Assembly: GCF_000447755.1 (NCBI RefSeq)
Contig: NZ_AUNE01000036.1
Span: forward strand, 1-64,000
Reading direction: 5' to 3'
Length of the DNA: 64,000 nucleotides
Source of the DNA: Bacteriovorax sp. BSW11_IV
Lineage (GTDB): Bacteria > Bdellovibrionota > Bacteriovoracia > Bacteriovoracales > Bacteriovoracaceae
Shown here in pieces: positions 15,794-25,181 of the stretch. The notes beneath the pieces were generated by a model. That model was given only the letters and a program-made list of their open reading frames with translations. It had not been told where the DNA came from and searched no databases. Position 1 is the stretch's first letter; every line of letters starts with the position of its first letter. The translations under genes and the position numbers were made by a program.

Positions 15794-16699
15794 TTGGACA
15801 TGTTTGCTTATTGTACCGTGATTTTCCTCCAACATATTTCGCATTTTACTGTAATACATCTCGAGAACAAGGCCAATGTTCTCGAGTTTGTATTCGTTAA
15901 TGAGCTTGTCTGTTAGTTGAAGTCCTTTCACAAGTTTTTCTAGGCATTCATTTTTACTTTGTTCTTTGATCCATGGGTTCACGTCATTTTCATGCTCACT
16001 CAGTGTTTCATCAACAAGTTCTGTAAGATCGTCAAGAAGTTGAAAGTTAACACCAATGGCCTCACCGAGACGTGCTAGGTTTTTAGCATCTTTTAAAGTC
16101 GTTTTTTCTTCTTGTGCAAGAATATGCCCACCTAAAATGGCGGCCTGGATAAGTCTTGCTGTCTTTAAAGTATGCGTTTCTATAAGTTTTGAAAAACTTA
16201 AATTCATTTCATGGGAAAGATCTAGATATTGTCCATGAATTAGGCCTTTTGGACCTGTGAAATGAGAAAAGAGTGCTAGAATTTCACGCAACTTTGTTGT
16301 TTTCATTTTTGATAACAATGAAAAAGAAGCGATCAAAAGTCCATCTCCACCTAAGAGAGCTTGCCACTGGCCATATTGTTTATGAGTTGAAGGTTTTCCT
16401 CTTCTAATATCATCATTATCCATACAAGGAAGATCGTCATGAACAAGGGTATAGCTGTGGTGGATTTCAATAGCGCTTGCGTAGAGGGCCAAGTTTTCAG
16501 TAAGAAGCTGTGAATGCTCCTTATTCATATCTTTTGCTATGGCCTTAACAAGAAGAGGTCTAAAGGCCTTCCCTGGAGGCATAACAGCGTATTCATAGAT
16601 TGTGTTAGATGAGTGATGAGGTGAAATCAGATTTAAAAAACGTAGAAGGTCATTTTCAATAATTTTTCTTTCTTGATTTAGATCCATAAGAACACTCAT
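15731..16699 (-). CDS. ispA: Polyprenyl (farnesyl/geranyl) diphosphate synthase
   Basis: The protein (322 residues from ATG 16699) condenses isopentenyl diphosphate with allylic diphosphates. It shows the first aspartate-rich motif DDLPCMDNDDIRRGKPS, the GDGLLIASF helix, GQYLDL with the conserved Q, and a second motif LLDDLTELVDE. The short spacing before the first DD and two-residue insertion are typical of bacterial farnesyl-diphosphate synthase, hence ispA; geranylgeranyl synthesis cannot be excluded. I chose ATG 16699 because AGGTG lies five bases upstream; GTG 16705 and ATG 16687 are in frame. Its 3' end overlaps the MerR gene on the other strand. Confidence 0.9.
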   Translation of the reverse strand: MSVLMDLNQERKIIENDLLRFLNLISPHHSSNTIYEYAVMPPGKAFRPLLVKAIAKDMNKEHSQLLTENLALYASAIEIHHSYTLVHDDLPCMDNDDIRRGKPSTHKQYGQWQALLGGDGLLIASFSLLSKMKTTKLREILALFSHFTGPKGLIHGQYLDLSHEMNLSFSKLIETHTLKTARLIQAAILGGHILAQEEKTTLKDAKNLARLGEAIGVNFQLLDDLTELVDETLSEHENDVNPWIKEQSKNECLEKLVKGLQLTDKLINEYKLENIGLVLEMYYSKMRNMLEENHGTISKHVQLDLLPIMSLLQFRGQHYKGI

Positions 16700-16749
16700 T
16701 AGCACCTGTTAAAATTTTTTCAAATCTATCAAAAGGTGCCAATGTCTGT

Positions 16750-17682
16750 CTACTTGAACTCAGGCTTTTTAGGGTTAGAAATCTGGCCTTGTAGCTTTAC
16801 TTTATAGTAGCCAGTCTCATCTTGTTTTTCTTTAGGTAAAAATAGGTCAATGATAGACATTTCGGCCAAAAAGCTTGGTCCAAATCTAAATTGCCCATCA
16901 AGATCATATGTGCTGGCCTGAAAACTAATTGGGTTTGTACGAATTACACCCTTGAACTGAGCATTGATTGGGGCCTCGGGCGTATCTCTACCAATGATGA
17001 AGTTTTCAAGGTTGATGACTTTGTCGTTGATTTTTGCCTTAAGTAAAAAATTTCCAATATTCATTCCAGGGAGTTGAAAATTGGCAACAGTAGCGTTTTT
17101 TACGGCCAAATTATTTGATTTTAAAAGAATATTTCCATCAACCAATTTATTTTGCTCCATTTTCACCAGAGCATTACCTTCGAAGAAACCGTTAAGTATT
17201 TTTCCTTGTCCGATTATGGCATTGATAAGATCTGAATCGATTTTTGATTTATCTAAACGCACTAAAGTTGATGAGATTCCAGGAACGACATCCATTGATA
17301 GATTTGTACCAGCACTTTTAGCATTGATATTAATTGTTGGGCCAAATGGACTAAAGCTTGGAAGACCAAGGCCTGCCGTTAAATTTTTAAAAACGACTCC
17401 ATCTTTTCCATTAAAACACTTTCCATCAATATTGATATTTGAAATGACGGCCTTAGGGGGGAACATTTTTAAGTTTAGTTCTTGGTACGTCATTGGGCAT
17501 TTTCTATTTGTTAGTAGTGCCTCATCAACATATGAAGTGATTAATCTTTTGAAGGGGAAATTGAGAAAAAGAGCTGTGAAGAACACAATAAAGGCAAGTG
17601 AGTTTAACTTTACGACTTGAGAGAGTTTAAGCTTGTAAATGTTCTCTGGAAATGTCATTAGGTTGTTGTCTTTCATGGCCAT
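16750..17682 (-). CDS. gspN: Type II secretion system protein GspN
   Basis: The 310-residue protein has one N-terminal transmembrane segment (about 25-45, LNSLAFIVFFTALFLNFPF) and a periplasmic domain with YVDEALLTNRKCPMTYQELNLKMFPP, followed by AVISNINIDGKC and beta-rich repeats, as in the GspN/AsmA-like family. GspN is an accessory inner-membrane component found only in some T2SS operons. This is the last gene of the gspC-N operon on the minus strand. Start ATG 17682; an in-frame ATG at 17676 is equally possible. Confidence 0.82.
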   Translation of the reverse strand: MAMKDNNLMTFPENIYKLKLSQVVKLNSLAFIVFFTALFLNFPFKRLITSYVDEALLTNRKCPMTYQELNLKMFPPKAVISNINIDGKCFNGKDGVVFKNLTAGLGLPSFSPFGPTININAKSAGTNLSMDVVPGISSTLVRLDKSKIDSDLINAIIGQGKILNGFFEGNALVKMEQNKLVDGNILLKSNNLAVKNATVANFQLPGMNIGNFLLKAKINDKVINLENFIIGRDTPEAPINAQFKGVIRTNPISFQASTYDLDGQFRFGPSFLAEMSIIDLFLPKEKQDETGYYKVKLQGQISNPKKPEFK

Positions 17683-17706
17683 ATATTTCTCGTGTTTCTT
17701 TTTTTT

Positions 17707-18327
17707 TTAATTTTTCTTTTTCGAATACTGAACAACTTCAATTGTTCCTTCTACAGTTTCGCTTTTTTCATTTCTAGTAAGATTCAATGTTGAGATTTTC
17801 ATCTTTTCATTTGCCAGTAAAGTTACAAGAAAATCGTTAAGATTAGAAAGTGAGAAGTCTTTTATCTTTAATTCAGCTGTATTTTTGATAATAGTGGCAG
17901 AAGCGTCCTCTGAAGTGAATTTTGTAACACTTACGCGCTCTTCTTTAATCACTTTCATTTTCATCACATTATCGATTCTTTTTTCAAAATCGGACTGAGT
18001 TGAAACAGTGAAAGGGCTTAATAGGCCTTGTCCGCTTTTATTGAATTCAATACTTGCTCTTTTGTAGCTTGAAATTGATTCAATGATTTTTTCTTTTACT
18101 TCGATTGTTGATTTTTGTGAGTAATTGATTGCAAACAAAACAATAATGGCGATAAAAGGGATGATGATTCCAACGATAGTTAGAGAGTAATTAACGGCCT
18201 TTTGTCCACTTTCTGATAGGAGTCTCATTTCATCACTGATTTTTTGATAAAGGGGAGAGTTTTTGAAAACTTCAACTTGCTTTATCAGTGCCTCATCAAG
18301 TGGTTTAAAAATTTTAGAGTTACTCAT
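17707..18327 (-). CDS. gspM: Type II secretion system protein GspM-like
   Basis: The 206-residue protein has a cytoplasmic helix, one transmembrane segment at about 45-67 (SLTIVGIIIPFIAIIVLFAI), then a coiled coil and a small ferredoxin-like periplasmic domain, which is the GspM plan. Sequence identity within GspM is always low, so the call rests on topology and on its place directly after gspL (8-bp gap) and before gspN. GspM and GspL form the inner-membrane assembly platform with GspF. Confidence 0.75.
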   Translation of the reverse strand: MSNSKIFKPLDEALIKQVEVFKNSPLYQKISDEMRLLSESGQKAVNYSLTIVGIIIPFIAIIVLFAINYSQKSTIEVKEKIIESISSYKRASIEFNKSGQGLLSPFTVSTQSDFEKRIDNVMKMKVIKEERVSVTKFTSEDASATIIKNTAELKIKDFSLSNLNDFLVTLLANEKMKISTLNLTRNEKSETVEGTIEVVQYSKKKN

Positions 18328-18334
18328 AGTAATC

Positions 18335-19909
18335 CTATTTATCGTAGCTAACTTCTAGTAGCATTGTTTCACGTTTAAGTTCTGTTTTTATATTTAACAA
18401 TTCACTGCCATCAAGTGTCTTTTTTAAACCTTCGAGTTCTCTAATTTCTTCTGATTTAAAAACGGCCTTAGCGGCATAACTGTCACTGTTAAATTGAATA
18501 AGGCTAATTTTGTCATTTTTTGGAACAGATGCCGCAAGTTTTGTAAGGGGAGTCATACCGTCAACTAGACTGGCCGCTGTAATTGACTTCACTTCATTGG
18601 CGATATCTTTTTCTTTTCTCTTAAGTTCATTAAGAATTCTTTCCGGTGCCTTTCTGTATTGATTTATTGTCGACTTCTTTAATTCAAGAGAATCATCTTT
18701 TAATTCAGTAAGAATTGTCTTATCGAGAACCATCTCTTTTGCGTTTAGAAGAATATGCTTTTCTCCAATAAGTAGAAGAGCAAGAATAAGGCAAAACGTC
18801 CATGTTCTCGTTAGCACAAATGTTGAAGCTGTTAAGGGGATACCTGCGCTTGTGTTGCTGGCATAATTTTTAATGAGAAAGTTCACAGGAGTGAATTTTG
18901 CCTTTTGCGTTAGAGCAAAAATATATGAAAGACTAAAGCTGTGAGAATCTTTTTCTCCAACTTGTTTCATAAGATTGCGGTGAGGGAGGTGTTCAACTGG
19001 AACACCGAGTTCACTCATTAAAAAGTTTTCAATATTAGTAATATTTGTTGTCCCACCAGTAATAAAGACTTTTTCAATTGGCATACTTGTGGCCAATCTA
19101 TGTCCAAGCATCCATCTGTTAATGTCGTGGATGAGAGGCATGAATGTTGTTCTCATCAGCTTAGCAAATTCGGCCTGATCACTTTCAACTTGAGCAATTT
19201 GATCTTCAGTAAGTAAGAAACAGTTCTCATGCTTATATAAAACTGCTTCATCAAGAGGGATTTGATAAGTCATAGAGATAACTTCATCTAAGTTCGCACC
19301 AGCAGTGAAACTTACGTGTGATGAATTTAAATCTTGATTCGAGAAAAAGTAGGCCTTAGATGTTTTATGTCCAATATCTAGAATACAGAAGTTTCCTTCA
19401 ATTTTCTTTTGGTCGATATAACTTTGAATTGCTGAGTGTTCACAAGTTAACAGAGTTGGAATAATGTGATGGTTTTTTAGACCATTATAGAAGCTGTCGA
19501 AATATTCAGCTTCTGAAACATATACATTGGCCTTGAAGCCACCCTCGCGCTTTATTAATGTTTTAGCAAAGTGTGCTTTAGAAGTTGGGTAGGGGAGGTT
19601 TTCATCAAGTTGAAAAGGAACCATAAGATCCGCTTTTTTCTTACTTGTTACTGGAATATCTAGAAAACGAGTCGTCAACGCAGTTGACGGAAATTGCATT
19701 ACAAGTCGCCCATCAAAATGAGATTGCTTTAAATATTGTTCCACAATAGTATGTTGAATTTCTTCCAATGTCGCATCTTCAGGAAACTGAGAAAGGACAT
19801 CAGCTATAACAACTTCATGGTGGTCGAAAATATTTAATTTTTTTTGCTCGAACTTTCCGTGCAAGAATTTAACGGAATATTGTCCTGCATCTATTGTAAT
19901 GATGTTCAT
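18335..19909 (-). CDS. gspL: Type II secretion system protein GspL (PilM-like actin fold)
   Basis: The protein (524 residues) starts with a cytoplasmic actin-like domain resembling PilM: MNIITIDAGQYSVKFLHGKF, FLDIPVTSKKKADLMVPFQL, CILDIGHKTSKAYFF, and KVFITGGTTNITNIENFL. A transmembrane segment near residue 375-390 (TWTFCLILALLLIGE) is followed by a coiled coil and a periplasmic ferredoxin-like domain. This links the GspE ATPase to the pseudopilus. I chose ATG 19909; the GTG at 19930 would add seven residues without a ribosome-binding site. The cytoplasmic part is longer than the textbook GspL and can be misannotated as PilM. Confidence 0.82.
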   Translation of the reverse strand: MNIITIDAGQYSVKFLHGKFEQKKLNIFDHHEVVIADVLSQFPEDATLEEIQHTIVEQYLKQSHFDGRLVMQFPSTALTTRFLDIPVTSKKKADLMVPFQLDENLPYPTSKAHFAKTLIKREGGFKANVYVSEAEYFDSFYNGLKNHHIIPTLLTCEHSAIQSYIDQKKIEGNFCILDIGHKTSKAYFFSNQDLNSSHVSFTAGANLDEVISMTYQIPLDEAVLYKHENCFLLTEDQIAQVESDQAEFAKLMRTTFMPLIHDINRWMLGHRLATSMPIEKVFITGGTTNITNIENFLMSELGVPVEHLPHRNLMKQVGEKDSHSFSLSYIFALTQKAKFTPVNFLIKNYASNTSAGIPLTASTFVLTRTWTFCLILALLLIGEKHILLNAKEMVLDKTILTELKDDSLELKKSTINQYRKAPERILNELKRKEKDIANEVKSITAASLVDGMTPLTKLAASVPKNDKISLIQFNSDSYAAKAVFKSEEIRELEGLKKTLDGSELLNIKTELKRETMLLEVSYDK

Positions 19910-19962
19910 AGAGAAATTGTACCAGAACACGCCGATAATACATAAGAAAAAAAGTTTTCCTA

Positions 19963-21324
19963 CTAATTTACTTTGATCTCTACAACCCTAGGCTGCATAA
20001 GGATTGCGGGCTCTTCTTTGTCCTTATCATTGTCGTCTAGATTTGTCTGACTTGTGAAGTCGGGATTCTGATCTGGATCTTGTTCAGAGTTTTGTTTTTG
20101 ATTATTTTGAGTGTTATTTTGCTGCCCTGAATTTTTCTTTTTGACCGGATTTGGTTTAACTGGCATATCGACTAGGGCCGTAATTGTGTAGGTTGCTTCA
20201 TTAACTTTTCCAGTTGAAACAATTTCAAATAATTTTCCTGCAATCCCAAGCTTTAGGCCTGCATCGGTAAGTTCTTTTATTCTTTTATCAAAAGTGGACT
20301 GGTCAACTATTGCCAATTTATTAACAACGGCATCTTTAAATTCTTCAACGTTATTGAAGGGGCTCGCTTCAACCTCTTTTTCTTTATCTCCATCACGGTA
20401 CTTGAAAAACTCTTTGACCTGTTCATCTGTGATGCCTGGAAAAATAATTTTTAAATCACCGGAAGTGATATTGTTAAGTTGAATGAAAGTCACTTGATGT
20501 ACTGATAATCTAGGCTTGAGTAGCTCAATCAGCTCATCATCCCATCCCTGGAGTAAGTAGAGCTCATCTAGGTGGGCCATTGGGGCATGCTTGGCGCTAA
20601 TGCCTTTACCTGTATACAAGGGCTCAATTTCACCAAGTTCAACATCTTTGAAATCGCTTTGAGCATTCACAAAGTACTTAAGTTCTTTAACGAGAAGATC
20701 GGCCTTGACGTTACCAAATTTCGTTGCAAACTTTTCGCTCTTCTCGCTCTCGGTTTCAATAATTTGCTCTATGGTCTCAACAAGCTTTTTCTCAATGAGA
20801 ACTTGTGGAGATTCCTTTTCATTATTTTTATTTTCTTCAGAATTATTTGCTGATTCGTTTTCTTCATCCTCGCTATCTTTTTTGACTGCCCTCAAAAGAT
20901 TTGGATTAAGAAAACCAGTAATTGATTTCATTGATACAAGAATAGAGCCATTTGCAGACAATAATGACTCTTTTTGAAATTTCTCAATGGCCTGTTTTTG
21001 AATAACATTTGCATCTTTAGGGGCCGGAATTGGATAGGCAAAGGGATAAGTTGCCATTTTCTCTGCTAGACCAGGGCTTACGACTTTTTTTATGTCCGGA
21101 TTTTTTTCAAGAAGATTCCATGCTTCTTGATAGACGCGTAATCGTGCCAAAGACATATTAAGTCCAGCTTCAGCATTGAGTCTTGCTTGTGTTTTATCGA
21201 TGATATTAAAACCCCGGTAGCTATTCCATTCATTCAATGTCATGAGCTCCATTGATATGAATGTCAGTGTCACAAGGCTTATAAGAACTATGACTAATGT
21301 AAATCCATCTTGATTTTTTCTCAT
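19963..21324 (-). CDS. gspK: Type II secretion minor pseudopilin GspK
   Basis: The 453-residue protein has the prepilin leader MRKNQDG with cleavage before FTLVIVLISLVTLTFISME. As usual for GspK, the +5 residue is not glutamate (Val here). The large periplasmic part includes NEWNSYRGFNIIDKTQARLNAEAG and a helical SAM-like region (DDELIELLKPRLSV, then FIQLNNITSGDLKIIFPGIT). A Glu/Asn-rich insertion (about 150-170) and a Asn/Gln/Asp-rich C-terminal linker (about 400-440) are low-complexity. GspK caps the pseudopilus tip with GspI and GspJ. The stop overlaps nothing; the start overlaps the gspJ stop by one base. Confidence 0.88.
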   Translation of the reverse strand: MRKNQDGFTLVIVLISLVTLTFISMELMTLNEWNSYRGFNIIDKTQARLNAEAGLNMSLARLRVYQEAWNLLEKNPDIKKVVSPGLAEKMATYPFAYPIPAPKDANVIQKQAIEKFQKESLLSANGSILVSMKSITGFLNPNLLRAVKKDSEDEENESANNSEENKNNEKESPQVLIEKKLVETIEQIIETESEKSEKFATKFGNVKADLLVKELKYFVNAQSDFKDVELGEIEPLYTGKGISAKHAPMAHLDELYLLQGWDDELIELLKPRLSVHQVTFIQLNNITSGDLKIIFPGITDEQVKEFFKYRDGDKEKEVEASPFNNVEEFKDAVVNKLAIVDQSTFDKRIKELTDAGLKLGIAGKLFEIVSTGKVNEATYTITALVDMPVKPNPVKKKNSGQQNNTQNNQKQNSEQDPDQNPDFTSQTNLDDNDKDKEEPAILMQPRVVEIKVN

Positions 21325-22265
21325 TACTCCAATTCTCCAGATTCCTCTTCTTCATTATTCTGGAAGAAAGGGTTACCATTGTTCTGATCAGGATCATTGT
21401 TATTATTTTTTGAATCGAGACTCGCTTTAAGCGCCTTTTGATATTCTTTATAGTCTTTTACCGTATCAAATTTCGGCCAATTTACACGAAAAACACGGTT
21501 GAACTCTCTTTCTTCTGAACCAGGGTTTTTCCAAACGACAGTGACTTTGAAGAGTCTTGGCATACTCTTTTCATTGTTGAGAAGTTCAATGTTGTCGAGA
21601 AATTTCCCTTTAATACCAATACTACCTTCATCTTTTTTCCAAAAAGAAAATGTTAGTGATTTTACATTGGGTAAGATAGGAACTTCTTTAATATTATTCC
21701 AATCAAATTGTGGAGCGTAGATATTTTCTGAAATAACGGCCCTTGTAATGACATTGGGATATTCTTTTAGTCCTTCATCTTCAGGTAAATTGTCATTTGC
21801 TTTTATCGAGTATTTTACCCATGCAAAGTTCGCTTGCTTAGAGTTTTTGAGAACTCTTCTGTGATTGTTTACTAGAAAGATAAAAGTATTTTTTTCAGGA
21901 TTTTGAATTACTGGAATAGGTTCGCTATTGTTTGCAACTTTAGGAAATGTTTCTGACTTATCGTAAACGTTTTCTTGTTCTCTCGAAGACTTGCTATCTT
22001 TTGATTTTTGTTCTTCAACAGTAAAGTATAAAGGCGTGTAAAGAGAATTTAAATCTTGCTGAATACGTTGAAAAAATGACTCAACTTGGTAGTAGGGCGG
22101 ATCTTCACTTGATAAAGTATCTAAGCTTGTGCTGACAGTATCTATAGTTGAAACCATTCCAAGTGAAATGAATGTAATAAGAAATAGACCAACAAGGACT
22201 TCTAAGAGTGAGAAACCTTGTTGTGACTTATTACAGGGCCTCAATTTTAACCTCTGCTTTGTCAT
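21324..22265 (-). CDS. gspJ: Type II secretion minor pseudopilin GspJ
   Basis: The 313-residue protein has a prepilin-type leader CNKSQQG, cleaved before FSLLEVLVGLFLITFISLGMV with Glu at +5. The long periplasmic part has charged, low-complexity stretches (EEQKSKDSKSSREQE, and a Asn/Asp/Glu-rich tail). GspJ usually is about 200 residues, so this copy has expanded loops and an extra tail of about 40. Its 5' end overlaps gspI by 35 bp and no Shine-Dalgarno is evident, pointing to translational coupling. Confidence 0.85.
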   Translation of the reverse strand: MTKQRLKLRPCNKSQQGFSLLEVLVGLFLITFISLGMVSTIDTVSTSLDTLSSEDPPYYQVESFFQRIQQDLNSLYTPLYFTVEEQKSKDSKSSREQENVYDKSETFPKVANNSEPIPVIQNPEKNTFIFLVNNHRRVLKNSKQANFAWVKYSIKANDNLPEDEGLKEYPNVITRAVISENIYAPQFDWNNIKEVPILPNVKSLTFSFWKKDEGSIGIKGKFLDNIELLNNEKSMPRLFKVTVVWKNPGSEEREFNRVFRVNWPKFDTVKDYKEYQKALKASLDSKNNNNDPDQNNGNPFFQNNEEEESGELE

Positions 22266-22767
22266 TATATAAAAGCGTAGAAAGAGTCGCCTTAGACTCG
22301 GGACTTTCTGGGTCCCAAACTTCTATTTGCACTTGCCAGATAAGTTCTTTCAGATTTTTTTGGATATTATCCATAATCTTTGCACTAAACTGGTCTTGAT
22401 TATCTTCGCCTTCTTCTTTTCCTTGAATTTGGTCAAGTCCAGGAAGTTCAAATCTTTTATAGGTTGTCCTCAATTTATACGATTTATTATATTTGGGGTC
22501 ACCATCATCTTCTTTATACTCTATGGTCTCTTCTTCTGCTGTTAGTGTCAGCCTCTCGCTATATGTTGGAGGATTCTCAATAAGAAGATTCATTCTCTCT
22601 TCAGCAATTGAACGAATGAGAAGCTCTTGTCTGAGGGCCGTTGATTTTGTCAGGTTGCTTGATGATGAAAAAATGAAGGTAATGGCAATCGTTGCTCCAA
22701 GGAGCAAGGCCATGAGGGATTCAATGATTAGATAACCAGATTGGTTTGGTTTTAGTTCTTTAACCAT
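22231..22767 (-). CDS. gspI: Type II secretion minor pseudopilin GspI
   Basis: The 178-residue protein carries the prepilin-peptidase signature KPNQSG followed by YLIIESLMALLLGATIA, where Glu is at +5 but the +1 residue is Tyr rather than the usual Phe or Met. The rest is a short globular domain. GspI is the nucleus of the tip complex with GspJ and GspK. It overlaps gspH by 16 bp and gspJ by 35 bp. The assignment to GspI rather than GspH follows from order G-H-I-J and size. Confidence 0.82.
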   Translation of the reverse strand: MVKELKPNQSGYLIIESLMALLLGATIAITFIFSSSSNLTKSTALRQELLIRSIAEERMNLLIENPPTYSERLTLTAEEETIEYKEDDGDPKYNKSYKLRTTYKRFELPGLDQIQGKEEGEDNQDQFSAKIMDNIQKNLKELIWQVQIEVWDPESPESKATLSTLLYNDKAEVKIEAL

Positions 22768-23447
22768 TCGTTATAAAGTCCTAGAGCAATTTCTCTAATT
22801 TCTTCTAGTGTTTTGTCTCTTATATCATAATAGCGTCTATCGGGTTCGCTCGCAAATGCGTTTATTTCAATGGAAACCAGTTCCGAGCTTGTTCCAAGAA
22901 TGATGATGGCCGTATCTTTTTCACCACTGGGAAAAGTGTATAGGGCGACCTGTCCTTCAGTGATAAATGATTTTAGTAGAGTTGAACCAATACCAAAGAG
23001 GCGTACTTGTGAAGGGATTTCAACTTTTCCTTCTTCAATTTCAGGAAGCATTGAAAAGTTTTGTTCATATTTCTTTTTTTCTTTCTGCGCCTCTTCATCA
23101 TCTTTTTCGATTCCAAATAATTCTGGATCGATTGTGAGATTTGAAGTTGTGCCATATTCTACAGTGAATTCTTGTTTTGAATTCATTGTGATGGGGTCTC
23201 CAGGATAAAGAAGTTCAGCATCACTTTTTAAATCAAAGCGAAGACGCGTGAAGGAGTTTCTAAAAATGGCCTCGTTTTCGGCCAAAGAAATGGCGCGTTC
23301 GATTGTTTTACTGGCCTTATCCAGTTCCGCTCTTTCTGTGTTGAAAAATCCAATGAGAAGTGTTGCCGCAAGGGCCAAGATGGCGAGGGCCACCAAAATT
23401 TCAATTAAGGTAAACCCTCGTGATTGTGAGAAACGCTTGTTATTCAT
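22752..23447 (-). CDS. gspH: Type II secretion minor pseudopilin GspH
   Basis: The 231-residue protein begins MNNKRFSQSRG then FTLIEILVALAILALAATLL, a perfect class III signal peptide with Glu at +5. The C-terminal domain is GspH-like with a Glu/Lys-rich insertion near residue 120-140. GspH joins the pseudopilus below the tip. The start overlaps the end of gspG by 8 bp. Confidence 0.85.
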   Translation of the reverse strand: MNNKRFSQSRGFTLIEILVALAILALAATLLIGFFNTERAELDKASKTIERAISLAENEAIFRNSFTRLRFDLKSDAELLYPGDPITMNSKQEFTVEYGTTSNLTIDPELFGIEKDDEEAQKEKKKYEQNFSMLPEIEEGKVEIPSQVRLFGIGSTLLKSFITEGQVALYTFPSGEKDTAIIILGTSSELVSIEINAFASEPDRRYYDIRDKTLEEIREIALGLYNEWLKN

Positions 23448-23931
23448 CCGATTCAGCTGCTGATCCTGCGTTATTATCTCTTAAGTAAACATCAGCATCT
23501 TCACCTTCTCCGCCTTCAAGACCATCGTTTCCGTAAGAGAAGATATTATATGTTCTACCATCTGAAACGTATTGGTAGTCGTTATCCCAAGGATCTTGTG
23601 GAAGTTGACCATCTTCAATAAAGCCTGCAGCAGGGTAGTTCTTACATTCACGACCTGCAGATGGTTTAGAAACAAGAGCGTCTAGACCTTGTTCAGAAGT
23701 TGGGTAAATTCCACACTTTCTTTTATAGTCTTTTAGAAGACCAGAAAAATTGTTCATTTGAATTTTTGCAGCTTGAACACGTCCTTCATGAAGTTGTTGG
23801 AAAATTTGTCCAGCAACAAATGTACCAGCTAGTCCAAGTAGCGTTAGTGCGATGAGGATTTCAATGAGGGAGAATCCTGCTTGTGATGTCGTTTTAGTTG
23901 CGTCTGTAGCGAGCTTTGTTTGAAGCTTCAT
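23440..23931 (-). CDS. gspG: Major pseudopilin GspG
   Basis: The 163-residue protein has the leader ending SQAG, then FSLIEILIALTLLGLAGTFVAG. The globular part shows all GspG marks: GIYPTSEQGLDALVSKP, DPWDNDYQYVSDG and YNIFSYGNDGLEGGEGEDADV, the last being the calcium-binding loop. It is the main subunit of the pseudopilus piston. The last about 12 residues after the calcium loop are extra. Upstream, AAGGAGATAT on the minus strand is a strong ribosome-binding site, as expected for the most abundant subunit. Confidence 0.95.
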   Translation of the reverse strand: MKLQTKLATDATKTTSQAGFSLIEILIALTLLGLAGTFVAGQIFQQLHEGRVQAAKIQMNNFSGLLKDYKRKCGIYPTSEQGLDALVSKPSAGRECKNYPAAGFIEDGQLPQDPWDNDYQYVSDGRTYNIFSYGNDGLEGGEGEDADVYLRDNNAGSAAESDE

Positions 23932-23959
23932 TATATCTCCTTCTTTTAATGAACTTGAG

Positions 23960-25168
23960 TTATTTAATCGAGTTAAGTTGCATCATCGGCATAATTACCG
24001 CAAAAACTACAATACCAACCCCTAAACCCATAACAATGATCATTATAGGTTCTAGAATAGAGGTTAGTCCAGAAAGTTTAGAATCTACCTGCTCTTGATA
24101 ATTTTCGGCAACGATTTTAAGCATTGGTTCCAATTCACCAGATTTCTCTCCAAGAGAGATCATGTGAGTAACCATTGGTGGAAAATGCCCTGAAGAAACA
24201 AGTGGTCCAGCGAGATTAGATCCTTCTGCAACATTTATTCTTGAGAGCTCCACTGCTTTTTGCATATGAACATTACTGATTAGATTTTTTACAATATTAA
24301 GTGAAGTTAAGATGGGTACTCCAGAGGTCAACAATGTGGCCAATGTTGATGTAAAGCGCGCAATGTTAATCATGGCGACTATTTTTCCTGCTGTAGGTAT
24401 TTTTAATACGATAGCATCCCATTTCGACTTACCTGAAGCAGTACTGATCCATTTTCTAAAAAGTAGAAATAGTACAAAAGGTGAGGCCACAACAATATAC
24501 CAGTAATTGATAAGAAAATTTGAGATGGCAATACAAACTTCTGTCAAAAATGGCAGGGCCATTTTCTTTTTAGCAAACATTTTTGTAATTTTTGGAATAA
24601 CGAAAATGAAAATAATCATAAAAAGAGTGAAGGCAATGGTCATCATGATCGTTGGATACATGAGGGCGCCTTTCACTTTTGTTTTGAGCTTAACTTGTGA
24701 TTCAGTAAAGTCGGCAAGCCTTAAGAGAACAAGTTCAAGTGTCCCCGAACTTTCTCCGGCCTCAACCATGTTAACGTAAATATGATCGAAGATTTTTGGA
24801 TAATCGGCCATGGCCCTTGCAAGAGAAGTACCTTCATTAACTTTTTGGCGAACTTCAGAAAGAGTGAGTTTTAATTTCTCATTTTCTGTTTGGTCTATAA
24901 GCGCCGTAAGCGCCTCAACGATTTGAATTTTTGCTTTCAAAAGTGTGGCAAGCTGACGAGTCATAAGAGCGAGATCGTCTACACTTACCCCTGAACCAAA
25001 AGAAAATGAAGCCCCTTTTTTGTTCTCGGCCTTACGCTCTTTGATTTCCATGAGCATAATACCTTGAGCACGAGCTTTTTGCTTAGCAGTGCTAAGAGAG
25101 TCACTTGTGATACTCCCTTTGATTTCATTTCCCTTTTTATCTAAACCTTTAAAAGCGTAAATCGCCAT
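23960..25168 (-). CDS. gspF: Type II secretion inner-membrane platform protein GspF
   Basis: The 402-residue polytopic protein opens MAIYAFKGLDKKGNEIKG and contains two homologous T2SSF helical domains (ALMTRQLATLLKAKIQIVEAL and ARFTSTLATLLTSGVPILTSL) with transmembrane segments near 170-190, 220-240 and 375-395 (PIMIIVMGLGVGIVVFAVIM). It couples the GspE ATPase to pseudopilus assembly. The gene is 13 bp downstream of gspE and 28 bp upstream of gspG. Full family length. Confidence 0.94.
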   Translation of the reverse strand: MAIYAFKGLDKKGNEIKGSITSDSLSTAKQKARAQGIMLMEIKERKAENKKGASFSFGSGVSVDDLALMTRQLATLLKAKIQIVEALTALIDQTENEKLKLTLSEVRQKVNEGTSLARAMADYPKIFDHIYVNMVEAGESSGTLELVLLRLADFTESQVKLKTKVKGALMYPTIMMTIAFTLFMIIFIFVIPKITKMFAKKKMALPFLTEVCIAISNFLINYWYIVVASPFVLFLLFRKWISTASGKSKWDAIVLKIPTAGKIVAMINIARFTSTLATLLTSGVPILTSLNIVKNLISNVHMQKAVELSRINVAEGSNLAGPLVSSGHFPPMVTHMISLGEKSGELEPMLKIVAENYQEQVDSKLSGLTSILEPIMIIVMGLGVGIVVFAVIMPMMQLNSIK

Positions 25169-25181
25169 TACATATCCTTAA

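Noticed and set aside
18335-19909. Annotation of GspL as a type IV pilus PilM
   Set aside because: The protein has a transmembrane segment and a periplasmic domain after the actin-like part and lies between gspK and gspM, so GspL is the better call.
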